Part shown: one piece after another, positions 35,434 through 44,002 of the stretch
Layout of the letters: the number at the start of each line of letters is the position of its first letter
How positions within the stretch are numbered: position 1 is the first letter of the stretch
From: Alcaligenaceae bacterium
GTDB lineage: Bacteria; Pseudomonadota; Gammaproteobacteria; Burkholderiales; Burkholderiaceae_B
DNA length: 45,118 nucleotides
Assembly: GCA_029265795.1 (NCBI GenBank)
Contig: JAJUGV010000013.1
Location: forward strand, 1 to 45,118
Direction of reading: 5' to 3'
Notes under the pieces: generated by a model
Told to the model about the DNA's origin: nothing
Databases searched by the model: none
The model's input: the letters and a program-made list of their open reading frames with translations, nothing else
Program-made: the position numbers and the translations under genes

Positions 35434-36626
35434 TGCCACTGCGTGTCGGCATGGTGGCGGGTGAGCCTTCAGGCGACCTGCTTGCCAGCCGGGTTATTGC
35501 CGGCTTGCATGAGCGCGTGCCGCAGACGCATTGTGAAGGGATCGGCGGCCCGGCGATGGCCGAAGCGGGCTTCCAGGCCTGGCACCCGATGCATGCACTT
35601 ACCGTTTTCGGTTATGTGGATGCATTGAAACGCCTGCCCAGCCTGTTGCGTATCTACGGAGACGTGTCTCGCCGTTGGCTGGCTGAGCCCCCAGACGTTT
35701 TCGTGGGGGTGGATGCGCCCGATTTCAATTTGCGCCTGGAGGACAAACTCAAGGCCGCGGGCGTGCCCACTATCCATTTTGTCGGCCCGTCCATCTGGGC
35801 ATGGCGCTATGAACGAATCGAACGCATACGGCGTGCCGTTTCGCATATGCTGGTGCTCTTTCCCTTCGAAGTAGAACTCTACGAAAAGGAAGGGGTGCCC
35901 GTTACTTGCGTGGGTCATCCGCTTGCCGGCAACATACCTATGGAACCGGACCGCGACGGCGCCCGACGGCGTCTGGGGCTGGATCCGCAAGCGCGTGTGT
36001 TGGCCATCATGCCGGGCAGCCGTGCATCGGAACTTCGGCAGTTAGGGCCGCGATTTCTGCAAGCTGCTCGTCTGCTTCAAGAGCGCGATCCCAGTCTGCA
36101 GTTCGTAGTACCGATGGTGAATGCGCAACGGCGTCAGGAATTCGAGCAGATGCTGCGCGAACTTCCTCTTAAGAATTGTCATATCGTGGACCGTGAACGG
36201 CTTGCCGGTGTACAGCCGGATTGGCCGGCAGCGTGGCATGTTATGGAAGCCGCCGACGCGGTGCTGGTCGCCAGCGGCACCGCCACGCTGGAGGCGGCTT
36301 TGTTCAAGCGCCCCATGGTGATTTCCTACGTATTGACCCCGCTTATGCGAAAGATCATGGAATGGAAGTCGGGCCAGCAACGGCCCTACCTGCCTTGGGT
36401 GGGCTTGCCGAATGTCCTGGCGCGGGATTTTGTTGTGCCGGAGCTGTTGCAGGAAGACGCAACACCCGAACACCTAGCCGATGCCACCTGGCGCGCGCTG
36501 GTCGACGAGGCCTATGCGGCTGACGTCGAGCAACGCTTCCGCGAGATACATCGCAGCCTGAACCTGGATACACCACGTCTGGTGGCTGAAGCCATCGTCC
36601 GCGTCGGAGGCGGGCATGCAGACTAG
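35433..36626 (+). CDS. lpxB: Lipid-A-disaccharide synthase
   Basis: This 397-residue peripheral membrane glycosyltransferase (GT19) joins UDP-diacylglucosamine and lipid X. It has the N-terminal [10 protein letters not shown] loop, [10 protein letters not shown], and the C-terminal nucleotide-binding stretch [12 protein letters not shown]. Its end overlaps the rnhB start by 11 bases, an arrangement also common in other betaproteobacteria. Confidence 0.96.
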   Translation: MPLRVGMVAGEPSGDLLASRVIAGLHERVPQTHCEGIGGPAMAEAGFQAWHPMHALTVFGYVDALKRLPSLLRIYGDVSRRWLAEPPDVFVGVDAPDFNLRLEDKLKAAGVPTIHFVGPSIWAWRYERIERIRRAVSHMLVLFPFEVELYEKEGVPVTCVGHPLAGNIPMEPDRDGARRRLGLDPQARVLAIMPGSRASELRQLGPRFLQAARLLQERDPSLQFVVPMVNAQRRQEFEQMLRELPLKNCHIVDRERLAGVQPDWPAAWHVMEAADAVLVASGTATLEAALFKRPMVISYVLTPLMRKIMEWKSGQQRPYLPWVGLPNVLARDFVVPELLQEDATPEHLADATWRALVDEAYAADVEQRFREIHRSLNLDTPRLVAEAIVRVGGGHAD

Positions 36627-37233
36627 CCTATTCGACGGAATGCCGATGCCTACGGTGTTGTGCGCCGGCGTCGATGAAGCAGGGCGCGGTCCCCTGGCGG
36701 GGCCCGTGTTTGCGGCCGCTGTGATCCTCGATGATACTAGGCCGATAGAAGGCCTGAACGACTCCAAGCGTCTCAGTGCGGCCCAGCGCGAGGCGTTGGC
36801 AGTTGGGATCCGTGAGCGGGCTCTTGCCTGGTGCATTGCCAGTGCCAATGTGGCCGAAATTGACCAGCTCAATATTCTGGGGGCCACCATGCTGGCCATG
36901 CGTCGGGCCTGTGAAGGCTTGCAGAAGCCGCCGCAACAGGTGCTGGTAGATGGTAACCAGGTGCCAAAAGGCTTGGCGTGCGCTGCACAGTATGTCATTG
37001 GTGGTGATGCCAGGATACCGGCGATTTCCGCCGCCTCCATCCTGGCAAAGACGGCTCGCGACGCCTATTGCCTGGACATGCACTTACGGTATCCAGACTA
37101 CGCCTTTGACCAACACAAGGGCTACGCCACGGCTTTGCATCTACAACGCCTACTGGAATTGGGGCCGTGCGAGGAACATCGCCGCAGTTTTGCGCCGGTG
37201 CGTCGGCATTTTGAGACCATGCTCGAGTCATGA
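36616..37233 (+). CDS. rnhB: Ribonuclease HII
   Basis: This 205-residue endonuclease cuts RNA in RNA-DNA hybrids and single ribonucleotides in DNA. It carries [14 protein letters not shown] with Asp20 and Glu21, a later Asp in LVDGNQ, and [12 protein letters not shown]-type residues ([12 protein letters not shown]), as in the DEDD active site. The start overlaps lpxB. Its stop overlaps the methyltransferase start (ATGA). Confidence 0.96.
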   Translation: MQTSLFDGMPMPTVLCAGVDEAGRGPLAGPVFAAAVILDDTRPIEGLNDSKRLSAAQREALAVGIRERALAWCIASANVAEIDQLNILGATMLAMRRACEGLQKPPQQVLVDGNQVPKGLACAAQYVIGGDARIPAISAASILAKTARDAYCLDMHLRYPDYAFDQHKGYATALHLQRLLELGPCEEHRRSFAPVRRHFETMLES

Positions 37234-38039
37234 AAAAAATTTCCTCGCGCGAGAATCCGGATTTTCGGTTACTTAGCAAAGTGGCGGCCGGAAAACGTGT
37301 GCCGGGCGAACGGTCAGGGGCGGCTCCGCGCATCGTTCTGGAAGGGGTACATTTGTGTGAAGCCTGGCTGGCAAAGGGCGGGAAGCCGGAGCTCGCCTTT
37401 TTCGATGAAGAGCGCCTGGGTCACCCCGAAGTGGCGGCTTTACTGAAAAATGTGGATCAGGCAGCGGTACGGTTTTGTCCACCTTCTTTACTGCGTAGTG
37501 CATCGCAGGTGGTACATGGCCAGGGCGTGATGTTTCTCGTCCGGGCGCCGCGTCCAACGCCGCCCGAGCGTATTGATCGGAACTGCCTGTGGCTGGACAG
37601 GGTACAAGACCCGGGCAATATGGGAACTCTGCTGCGCACGGCCGCCGCGGCGGGTATATGCGAAGTCTACGCGTCTAAAGGCTGCGTGGCCGCGTGGTCG
37701 CCCAAAGTGCTGCGCAGCGCACAAGGCGCACACTTTGTTTTGCAGATATACGAAGAGCAGGACCTGCACGCCATTCGTGAGAAGCTGCGCATCCCTTTGC
37801 TTGCTACCGCCTTGCACGATGCCCAGACAATCTATGCTGCTGAGCTACCGCGCGACGCGGCATGGGTATTCGGCAACGAGGGCAGGGGAGTGGACGCGGC
37901 GCTCATCGCCGCCGCAGACCAGCGTTTGTATATTCCGCAGAGCCCGGCTGTGGAATCTTTGAATGTGGCCGTGGCGGCGGGCGTCTGCCTGTTCGAACAG
38001 CGCCGCCGTTATATTGAGGCGTCGGCTAAGCCTCATTAA
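37230..38039 (+). CDS. SpoU/TrmH-family RNA 2'-O-methyltransferase
   Basis: This 269-residue SPOUT methyltransferase uses S-adenosylmethionine to methylate ribose in rRNA or tRNA. An N-terminal RNA-binding domain (about 1-105) precedes the three knot motifs: NMGTLLRT (130-137), GNEGRG (215-220) and ESLNVAVA (242-249). It resembles RlmB-like enzymes acting on 23S rRNA, but the exact target cannot be read from the sequence. It is coupled to rnhB by ATGA and its TAA overlaps the convergent ppsR stop by three bases. Confidence 0.9.
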   Translation: MKKISSRENPDFRLLSKVAAGKRVPGERSGAAPRIVLEGVHLCEAWLAKGGKPELAFFDEERLGHPEVAALLKNVDQAAVRFCPPSLLRSASQVVHGQGVMFLVRAPRPTPPERIDRNCLWLDRVQDPGNMGTLLRTAAAAGICEVYASKGCVAAWSPKVLRSAQGAHFVLQIYEEQDLHAIREKLRIPLLATALHDAQTIYAAELPRDAAWVFGNEGRGVDAALIAAADQRLYIPQSPAVESLNVAVAAGVCLFEQRRRYIEASAKPH

Positions 38040-38872
38040 TAGTATTGGCGGCGCTCCAGCCCGATTTCCGCCATGATCTTGGTGGAAATTTCTTCGATCG
38101 ATTTGGTGGTGGTTGAAAGCCAGGGAATGTTCTCCATGCGCATCAATCGTTCAGCTGCCGCCACTTCGTCGCGACACTGCTTGATCGAGGCATATTGGCT
38201 GTTGGGACGGCGCTCATTGCGGACCTCGGCCAAGCGGCCAGGGTGAATAGATAGGCCAAAAAGCTTCTTACGAAACGGCACCAGCGTGGCAGGCAACCCC
38301 CCACGATCAAAGTCTTCGGGAATCAAGGGGTAATTAGCCGCCTTGACGGCGTACTGCATGGCCAGGTAAAGGCTGGTAGGAGTCTTACCGCAGCGCGACA
38401 CCCCAACAAGAATCACGTCTGCTTCTTCTAGGCCATGAACATACTGCCCGTCATCATGCGCCAGGGTGAAGTTGATGGCTTCGATGCGGGCGTTGTACTG
38501 CTTAGATAGCCCGCCCATATGGGAACGCCCCACCGAATGGCTGGATTTCACGCCCAGCGCCTCTTCGATATGCTGCACGAAAGTCCCGAACAGGTCGAAG
38601 AAGATGCAGTTCGCACTACGGATGGTCTCCGCAAGCGTCGAATCGACCAAAGTGCTGAACACCAGGGGTGGAGCCTCTTGCTCCGCCGCGCACCGGTTGA
38701 TGCGAGCTACGACGCTTTCAGCCTTTTCGACAGTATCCAGATACGGAATACGGACCGTGTCGAACTCAACTTGCTCGAACTGTGAAAGCACGGAATTACT
38801 GAATGTCGCGGCTGTGATGCCGGTGCTGTCGGAAACGACGAAAACTGTGCGCTGGAGAACGGAATTGGACAT
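38036..38872 (-). CDS. ppsR: PEP synthase regulatory protein (kinase/pyrophosphorylase)
   Basis: This 278-residue DUF299 protein switches phosphoenolpyruvate synthase off by ADP-dependent phosphorylation next to the catalytic His and on again by phosphate-dependent dephosphorylation. It has the N-terminal VSDSTGITAA block and the P-loop GVSRCGKTPTS (157-167). It is divergent from ppsA, its substrate, which fixes its role. Its stop codon overlaps that of the convergent methyltransferase gene. Confidence 0.95.
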   Translation of the reverse strand: MSNSVLQRTVFVVSDSTGITAATFSNSVLSQFEQVEFDTVRIPYLDTVEKAESVVARINRCAAEQEAPPLVFSTLVDSTLAETIRSANCIFFDLFGTFVQHIEEALGVKSSHSVGRSHMGGLSKQYNARIEAINFTLAHDDGQYVHGLEEADVILVGVSRCGKTPTSLYLAMQYAVKAANYPLIPEDFDRGGLPATLVPFRKKLFGLSIHPGRLAEVRNERRPNSQYASIKQCRDEVAAAERLMRMENIPWLSTTTKSIEEISTKIMAEIGLERRQYY

Positions 38873-38986
38873 GGAGGGTGACGCAGGGCCTGGCGAAAAC
38901 GGTACAATCCGACAAGATTAACACTAAGGGAGTCTTCCGGGCTTCTAATCTCCGTCACCCATGTCAGTAAAAAGGAAGCGAGGCGG

Positions 38987-39033
38987 GTTTGCTCAGTAAC
39001 CGCGGCCGGCGTTAAGCCGGTTATTGAGCAAAC
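38987..39033 (+). repeat. Large inverted repeat in the ppsA leader
   Basis: Arms 38987-39002 and 39018-39033 are 16 bp each with one mismatch (GTTTGCTCAGTAACCG against CGGTTATTGAGCAAAC) around a 15-base centre that holds a nested CCGGC-GTTAA-GCCGG option. The right arm ends 29 bases before the ppsA ATG and is followed by the pyrimidine-rich stretch CGCTTTCTTTTCTTT. It could be an operator or a leader hairpin controlling ppsA. Elsewhere in the 190-base gap a TACAAT at 38903-38908 is a weak plus-strand -10 candidate. Confidence 0.65.
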
Positions 39034-39062
39034 ACGCTTTCTTTTCTTTACAGGTGACTTTT

Positions 39063-41429
39063 ATGTCTAACGTTGTATCGTTCGAACAGCTGCGCATGAC
39101 TGACGTCGACTCGGTCGGCGGCAAGAATGCCTCGCTGGGCGAGATGATCAGCCAGCTTGCCGGCGCGGGTGTGCGCGTTCCCGGCGGTTTCGCAACCACG
39201 GCCGATGCGTTTCGCAACTTCCTGAAGTCCACCGGGCTAGACCAGCGCATCATCGACAAGCTCAAGACGCTCGACCCTGACGACGTGCGTCAGTTGGCTG
39301 AAGTAGGTGCGGAAATCCGGCAATGGATCATCGACACGCCTTTTCCGCAAGATCTTGAGCAAGACATCCGCAAGGCATTCGCCGAGCTAGACGCCGACGG
39401 CACGGGCTCGTTTGCCGTGCGTTCCTCGGCCACTGCGGAAGACCTGCCGGACGCATCGTTCGCCGGGCAGCAGGAAACCTATCTGAACGTCGTGGGCATC
39501 GACGAAGTCCTCGAAAAAATCCGCCACGTCTTTGCTTCGCTGTATAACGACCGCGCCATTTCCTACCGGGTGCACAAGGGCTATGCGCATGCCGATGTCG
39601 CGCTGTCGGCGGGTATCCAGCGCATGGTGCGTTCAGACAAAGGCAGCTCCGGTGTCATGTTCACCATCGATACCGAGTCCGGTTTCAAAGACGTCGTCTT
39701 CATCACGTCTTCCTATGGGCTGGGCGAAACCGTTGTGCAGGGTGCTGTCAACCCAGACGAGTTCTACGTTTTCAAGCCGTCTTTGGCCGCAGGTAAGTAC
39801 CCCATCATCAGCCGTCGCATCGGCTCCAAACTTATCAAGATGGAGTTCGACCCCGATCGCAGCACCGGCCACGCCGTACGCACAGTGGACGTCCCCGTTT
39901 CCGAGCGCAATCGTTATTCGCTCAGCGACGAAGAAGTCATCGAACTTGCGCGCTACGCTGTCATTATCGAAGAGCACTACGGTCGTCCCATGGACATCGA
40001 GTGGGGCCGCGATGGGGTGGATGGCAAGATTTATATCCTTCAGGCCCGTCCGGAAACCGTCAAGTCGCAGCAGAGCAGTAACGACGTGCAGGAGCGCTAT
40101 CGCCTCAAAGCAACGGGCGAAGTCTTGGTCACCGGGCGAGCAATCGGTCAGAAGATCGGCTCAGGCAAGGTGCGTATCGTGGCCGATGCCTCGGAAATGG
40201 ATAAGGTCCAGGCTGGCGATATCCTCGTCACCGACATGACCGACCCGAACTGGGAACCCGTCATGAAACTGGCCTCCGCCATCGTCACTAACCGCGGCGG
40301 GCGCACTTGCCACGCGGCCATCATTGCGCGTGAACTGGGCATCCCCGCCGTGGTGGGTTGCGCAAACGCCACCGATGTACTGGATAACGGCCGCGAAGTC
40401 ACGGTTTCCTGCGCGGAAGGCGACGAAGGTCGTATCTACGATGGCCTGATCGAAACCGAAATCGAGGAAGTTCGCTGGGGCGAAATGCCCGACATCGGCC
40501 TGAAGGTCATGATGAACGTGGGTAACCCTCAGCTGGCTTTTGACTTTTCCCAGATCCCTAACGACGGGGTCGGATTGGCGCGGCTCGAATTCATCATCAA
40601 CAACAATATCGCTGTGCACCCGAAAGCCGTGCTCGACTATCCCAATGTCGATAGCGAGCTTAAGAGCGCAGTCGAATCCGCAGCCCGCGGCTACGCCAGC
40701 CCGCGCGCCTTCTTCGTGGAGAAACTCGCTGAAGGGGTGGCTACCCTGGGGGCCGCTTTCTACCCGAAGCCGGTCATCGTGCGTTTGTCGGACTTCAAGT
40801 CCAACGAGTACCGCAAACTCATCGGCGGTTCGCGTTATGAGCCCGAAGAAGAGAACCCCATGCTGGGTTTCCGCGGCGCATCCCGCTATATCTCCGACGA
40901 ATTTGCCGAGTGCTTCCGTATGGAGTGCGAAGCTCTCAAGAAAGTCCGCGACGAAATGGGCCTCACCAACGTCGAGATCATGGTGCCGTTTGTGCGCACG
41001 GTCGATCAGGCACGCCGTGTCATTGATCTGCTGGCCAGCAACGGCCTGGTACGGGGTGAAAACGGGCTGCGCATCATCATGATGTGCGAAGTGCCGTCAA
41101 ACGCCATTCTCGCAGACCAGTTCCTCGAGTACTTCGATGGCTTTTCCATCGGTTCCAACGACATGACTCAGCTGACGCTGGGCCTTGACCGTGATTCCGG
41201 CATGGAGCTGCTCGCCGCCGATTTCGACGAACGCGACGAGGCCGTTCAGTTCATGCTGAATCGCGCCATCCAGGCTTGCCTGAAAGCGGGTAAGTACGTG
41301 GGTATTTGCGGCCAAGGCCCCAGCGACCACCTCGACCTGGCCCTGTGGCTGCGCGACCAAGGCATCCTGTCCATGTCGCTCAACCCGGACACCGTCGTCG
41401 ACACCTGGCAGCGCCTCGCCAAAGCATAA
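39063..41429 (+). CDS. ppsA: Phosphoenolpyruvate synthase
   Basis: This 788-residue enzyme converts pyruvate, ATP and water to PEP, AMP and phosphate, the entry to gluconeogenesis from C3 compounds. The N-terminal ATP-grasp domain ([26 protein letters not shown]) is followed by the swivelling His domain with catalytic His417 in GGRTCHAAI (His421 in E. coli) and the C-terminal PEP-binding barrel with [19 protein letters not shown] precedes the ATG at 39063; an upstream TTG at 39024 lies within the inverted repeat and is rejected. PpsR upstream regulates it. Confidence 0.97.
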   Translation: MSNVVSFEQLRMTDVDSVGGKNASLGEMISQLAGAGVRVPGGFATTADAFRNFLKSTGLDQRIIDKLKTLDPDDVRQLAEVGAEIRQWIIDTPFPQDLEQDIRKAFAELDADGTGSFAVRSSATAEDLPDASFAGQQETYLNVVGIDEVLEKIRHVFASLYNDRAISYRVHKGYAHADVALSAGIQRMVRSDKGSSGVMFTIDTESGFKDVVFITSSYGLGETVVQGAVNPDEFYVFKPSLAAGKYPIISRRIGSKLIKMEFDPDRSTGHAVRTVDVPVSERNRYSLSDEEVIELARYAVIIEEHYGRPMDIEWGRDGVDGKIYILQARPETVKSQQSSNDVQERYRLKATGEVLVTGRAIGQKIGSGKVRIVADASEMDKVQAGDILVTDMTDPNWEPVMKLASAIVTNRGGRTCHAAIIARELGIPAVVGCANATDVLDNGREVTVSCAEGDEGRIYDGLIETEIEEVRWGEMPDIGLKVMMNVGNPQLAFDFSQIPNDGVGLARLEFIINNNIAVHPKAVLDYPNVDSELKSAVESAARGYASPRAFFVEKLAEGVATLGAAFYPKPVIVRLSDFKSNEYRKLIGGSRYEPEEENPMLGFRGASRYISDEFAECFRMECEALKKVRDEMGLTNVEIMVPFVRTVDQARRVIDLLASNGLVRGENGLRIIMMCEVPSNAILADQFLEYFDGFSIGSNDMTQLTLGLDRDSGMELLAADFDERDEAVQFMLNRAIQACLKAGKYVGICGQGPSDHLDLALWLRDQGILSMSLNPDTVVDTWQRLAKA

Positions 41430-41433
41430 GCCG

Positions 41434-41458
41434 AAACTGGGGTCTGACCCCAGTTTTT
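41434..41458 (+). terminator. Perfect palindromic terminator between ppsA and smpB
   Basis: AAACTGGGGTC (41434-41444) and GACCCCAGTTT (41446-41456) are exact inverted copies around one T, followed by TT. The stem with its TCTGA turn and T-run makes a strong intrinsic terminator for ppsA. The minus-strand version has a shorter T-run and may also end smpB transcription. The TGGGGTC-GACCCCA core is a motif seen repeatedly in many proteobacterial genomes, so it may be a dispersed repeat. Confidence 0.8.
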
Positions 41459-41459
41459 A

Positions 41460-41915
41460 CTATCTGTTACGGGTGTCGTGTTTTAACAGGCGTTCGCGTT
41501 CGCGGGCCCAGTCTTTGTCACGGGCCGCGTCGCGTTTGTCGTGTTGTTTCTTACCGCGCCCGAGGCCGAAATCGAGTTTGATTCGGCCGTTGCGGTAATG
41601 CAGGTTTAGCGGCACCATGGTGTAGCCGCGCTGTTCGGTCTTGCCTATGAGTTTCCGGATTTCTTCAGCACGTAGCAGCAATTTGCGTGTACGGGTGGCG
41701 TCCGGACGGATATGGGTGGAGGTCGTCGGCAGGGGGCTGATATGCATGCCCACAATGAAGATCTCTCCATTGCGAACAATGATGTAGCTTTCTTTGAGCT
41801 GGACATGACCCGCGCGGATGGCTTTGACTTCCCACCCCTCCAGCACGAGCCCGGCCTCGAACCGTTCTTCGATGAAATAGTCGTGCGTGGCTTTGCGGTT
41901 CTCAACGATGCTCAT
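41460..41915 (-). CDS. smpB: SsrA-binding protein SmpB
   Basis: This 151-residue protein brings tmRNA to stalled ribosomes in trans-translation. It has the conserved [19 protein letters not shown] and [10 protein letters not shown] blocks and the basic tail [15 protein letters not shown] that mimics the mRNA/anticodon path. It is divergent from ratA with 68 bases between starts, the usual smpB-ratA arrangement of proteobacteria. The tmRNA gene itself is not in the window. Confidence 0.97.
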   Translation of the reverse strand: MSIVENRKATHDYFIEERFEAGLVLEGWEVKAIRAGHVQLKESYIIVRNGEIFIVGMHISPLPTTSTHIRPDATRTRKLLLRAEEIRKLIGKTEQRGYTMVPLNLHYRNGRIKLDFGLGRGKKQHDKRDAARDKDWARERERLLKHDTRNR

Positions 41916-41983
41916 GAACGTATATTCTTGCAGACGGTAAAATTAGAACATTCCATTCTATCGCAACCGAAACTTCCATATCG

Positions 41984-42418
41984 ATGCACACAGTTCAGCG
42001 CTCCGTTCTAGTCCCATACAGCAACAAACAAATGTTCGACCTGGTGGCCGACGTAGCGCGCTATCCGGACTTTATGCCGTGGTGTGGTGGTACGAAGGTG
42101 CACAGGCATGATGAAACCGGTATGGAGGCGTCGGTCACTATCAGTATCGCGGGTCTGAAGCAGACTTTCACTACGCGCAACGACCACGATTACCCCAAGC
42201 TGATCACCATTCATTTGATTGACGGCCCGTTTTCCGAGTTGACCGGTACTTGGGAATTCATTCCACTGTCTGAAGAGGCCTGTAAAGTCGTCTACACCAT
42301 GCGCTATGCCTTTTCCAGCCGCGCCCTGGAAGCGGTAGTCGGCCCAATCTTCAACCGGATCGCCACCACTTTCATCGATTCGTTCACACAGCGCGCACAG
42401 GCGGTCTATGGCGAGTGA
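41984..42418 (+). CDS. ratA: RatA-type START/Coq10 family protein
   Basis: This 144-residue protein has a START/polyketide-cyclase fold (VPYSNKQMFDLVADVARYPD and FMPWC near the N-terminus). E. coli RatA is reported to inhibit 70S assembly, while the Coq10 relatives bind ubiquinone and help respiration, so the physiological role is debated. It is next to rnfH, with which it overlaps by 11 bases, and beside smpB; both neighbours are typical. Confidence 0.88.
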   Translation: MHTVQRSVLVPYSNKQMFDLVADVARYPDFMPWCGGTKVHRHDETGMEASVTISIAGLKQTFTTRNDHDYPKLITIHLIDGPFSELTGTWEFIPLSEEACKVVYTMRYAFSSRALEAVVGPIFNRIATTFIDSFTQRAQAVYGE

Positions 42419-42749
42419 GCGTTCTTCATCAATGTTGGTGGAAGTCATCTATGCGCAGCCCCAGGCCGTCTGGCGGCGTGAGGTGACGCTGCCGCCCGGC
42501 GCGACGGCCATGCAGGCCGTACAAGCCAGTGGTTTCTTTGAAGACCACCCGCAATTCGGGGAAAAAGCGCCCCCCGTCGGGGTGTACGGTCGGCTTTGTA
42601 CAGCACATCAGGTTCTGCGCGCAGGCGATCGTGTAGAAATCTACCGGCCGCTTGTGTTCGACCCGATGGAGTCGCGCCGTCGGCGCCAGCGTCATCGGCA
42701 ACGCCGTTTAGAGCAGCAGCAAGGCACAGGGACATTGTCAGGAACATGA
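42408..42749 (+). CDS. RnfH/RatB family ubiquitin-like protein
   Basis: This 113-residue small beta-grasp protein of the UPF0125 (RnfH) family has the typical start VEVIYAQPQAVWRREVTLPPG, the GVYGR segment and RVEIYRPL. Its function is not established. Two starts are possible, 42408 (overlapping ratA) and 42432; the first is given because of the common ratA-rnfH overlap, though neither has a strong ribosome binding site. The C-terminal RRRRQRHRQRR stretch is strongly basic. The stop codon lies inside a perfect inverted repeat. Confidence 0.85.
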   Translation: MASERSSSMLVEVIYAQPQAVWRREVTLPPGATAMQAVQASGFFEDHPQFGEKAPPVGVYGRLCTAHQVLRAGDRVEIYRPLVFDPMESRRRRQRHRQRRLEQQQGTGTLSGT

Positions 42750-42752
42750 CAA
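42735..42752 (+). promoter_or_regulatory. Candidate operator upstream of the acyl-CoA dehydrogenase
   Basis: TTGTCA-N6-TGACAA is a perfect 6-bp-arm inverted repeat covering the end of rnfH, 95 bases before the acyl-CoA dehydrogenase ATG. Its size and symmetry fit a dimeric repressor site. No regulator gene is adjacent within the window. The following 42753-42847 stretch also has a GAGCATGCTC palindrome (42758-42767) and an AAGGAGA ribosome binding site (42834-42840). Confidence 0.35.
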
Positions 42753-42847
42753 CAAAGAGCATGCTCGCGCGTTAAGGTTGTGGGCATGAAGTGCCCCGGC
42801 GCTGTTTATCGGAGGCACAATAAGAATGATTCCAAGGAGACATCATC

Positions 42848-44002
42848 ATGGACTTTCGTCTGAGCGACGAGCAGCTTGCGTTCGCCGAAGCCGCGCGTGA
42901 ATTTGCGCAGGGCGAGCTGGCGCCCCATGCCGCGCGCTGGGATGCCGAAGCCGTATTCCCCCGTGAAGCCTTTCAGCGCGCGGGCGCGCTGGGGTTCTGC
43001 GCCATGTACGCACCGGAATCCATTGGCGGCCTGGCACTGCCCAGGCTGGACGCGACCCTCGTTTTCGAGGAAATGGCTGCCTTTGACCCTTCCACCACGG
43101 CTTTTCTCACCATTCACAACATGGCGACATGGATGGTCGGCAGCTGGGCAAGCGAAACCGTTCGCGAAGAGTGGGGCCCTCAGTTGGCCAGCGGCGAAAA
43201 ACTGGCATCTTATTGCCTCACTGAGCCCAATGCAGGGTCAGATGCCGGCTCTTTGCAAACGCGTGCCGAGCGGCGCGGTGGGGCCTATGTGCTGAACGGT
43301 TCCAAAGCCTTTATTTCTGGTGGCGGCGATACTGATCTGCTGGTGGTCATGGCGCGCACCGGCGGGCCGGGTCCGCGCGGCGTTTCGGCCTTCGTGGTGC
43401 CCGCCGACACGCCGGGAATCACCTATGGGCGCAAGGAAGACAAGATGGGCTGGAACAGCCAGTCGACACGGCCCATCACTTTTGAAAATGTCGAAATACC
43501 TGCGGAAAACCTACTGGGTCAGGAAGGCGAGGGCTTCGTCTTTGCCATGAAGGGACTGGACGGCGGGCGCATCAATATCGCCACCTGCTCGGTTGGAGCC
43601 GCTCAGGGCGCGTACGATGCCGCCCGACAGTACATGCAGGAGCGTGAGCAATTCTCTCAGCCGCTGGCCTCTTTTCAGGCGCTGCAGTTCAAACTGGCTG
43701 ACATGCTCACTCATATCGTTGCATCACGACAGATGGTCAGGTTAGCTGCCGGCATGCTGGATACCCAGAACCCGCAGGCAAGCGTATATTGCGCCATGGC
43801 CAAGCGCCTGGCGACCGACCTCGGCTTCCAGGTCTGCCTCGATGCCCAACAGATACATGGCGGATACGGTTATCTAAAGGATTATCCGCTGGAGCGCCTG
43901 GTGCGCGACACCCGTGTGCACCAGATACTTGAAGGTACCAACGAGATCATGCGTGTAATCATTGCGCGTCAGGTCTTGGAAAAGGGAGTAGATATACGAT
44001 GA
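42848..44002 (+). CDS. Acyl-CoA dehydrogenase, isobutyryl-CoA type likely
   Basis: This 384-residue FAD enzyme introduces a double bond alpha-beta to the CoA thioester. It has CLTEPNAGSDAG (FAD/substrate loop), QIHGGYGYLKDYPLER, and the C-terminal LEGTNEIMR containing the catalytic Glu of short-chain types. It is coupled by ATGA to a 3-hydroxyisobutyryl-CoA hydrolase-like gene, which makes isobutyryl-CoA (valine breakdown) the most likely substrate. A strong AAGGAGA site is 7 bases upstream. Substrate specificity is inferred from context only. Confidence 0.88.
   Translation: MDFRLSDEQLAFAEAAREFAQGELAPHAARWDAEAVFPREAFQRAGALGFCAMYAPESIGGLALPRLDATLVFEEMAAFDPSTTAFLTIHNMATWMVGSWASETVREEWGPQLASGEKLASYCLTEPNAGSDAGSLQTRAERRGGAYVLNGSKAFISGGGDTDLLVVMARTGGPGPRGVSAFVVPADTPGITYGRKEDKMGWNSQSTRPITFENVEIPAENLLGQEGEGFVFAMKGLDGGRINIATCSVGAAQGAYDAARQYMQEREQFSQPLASFQALQFKLADMLTHIVASRQMVRLAAGMLDTQNPQASVYCAMAKRLATDLGFQVCLDAQQIHGGYGYLKDYPLERLVRDTRVHQILEGTNEIMRVIIARQVLEKGVDIR

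Noticed and set aside
42758-42767. GAGCATGCTC palindrome
   Set aside because: Too short to stand alone as a site; mentioned only within the neighbouring operator entry.
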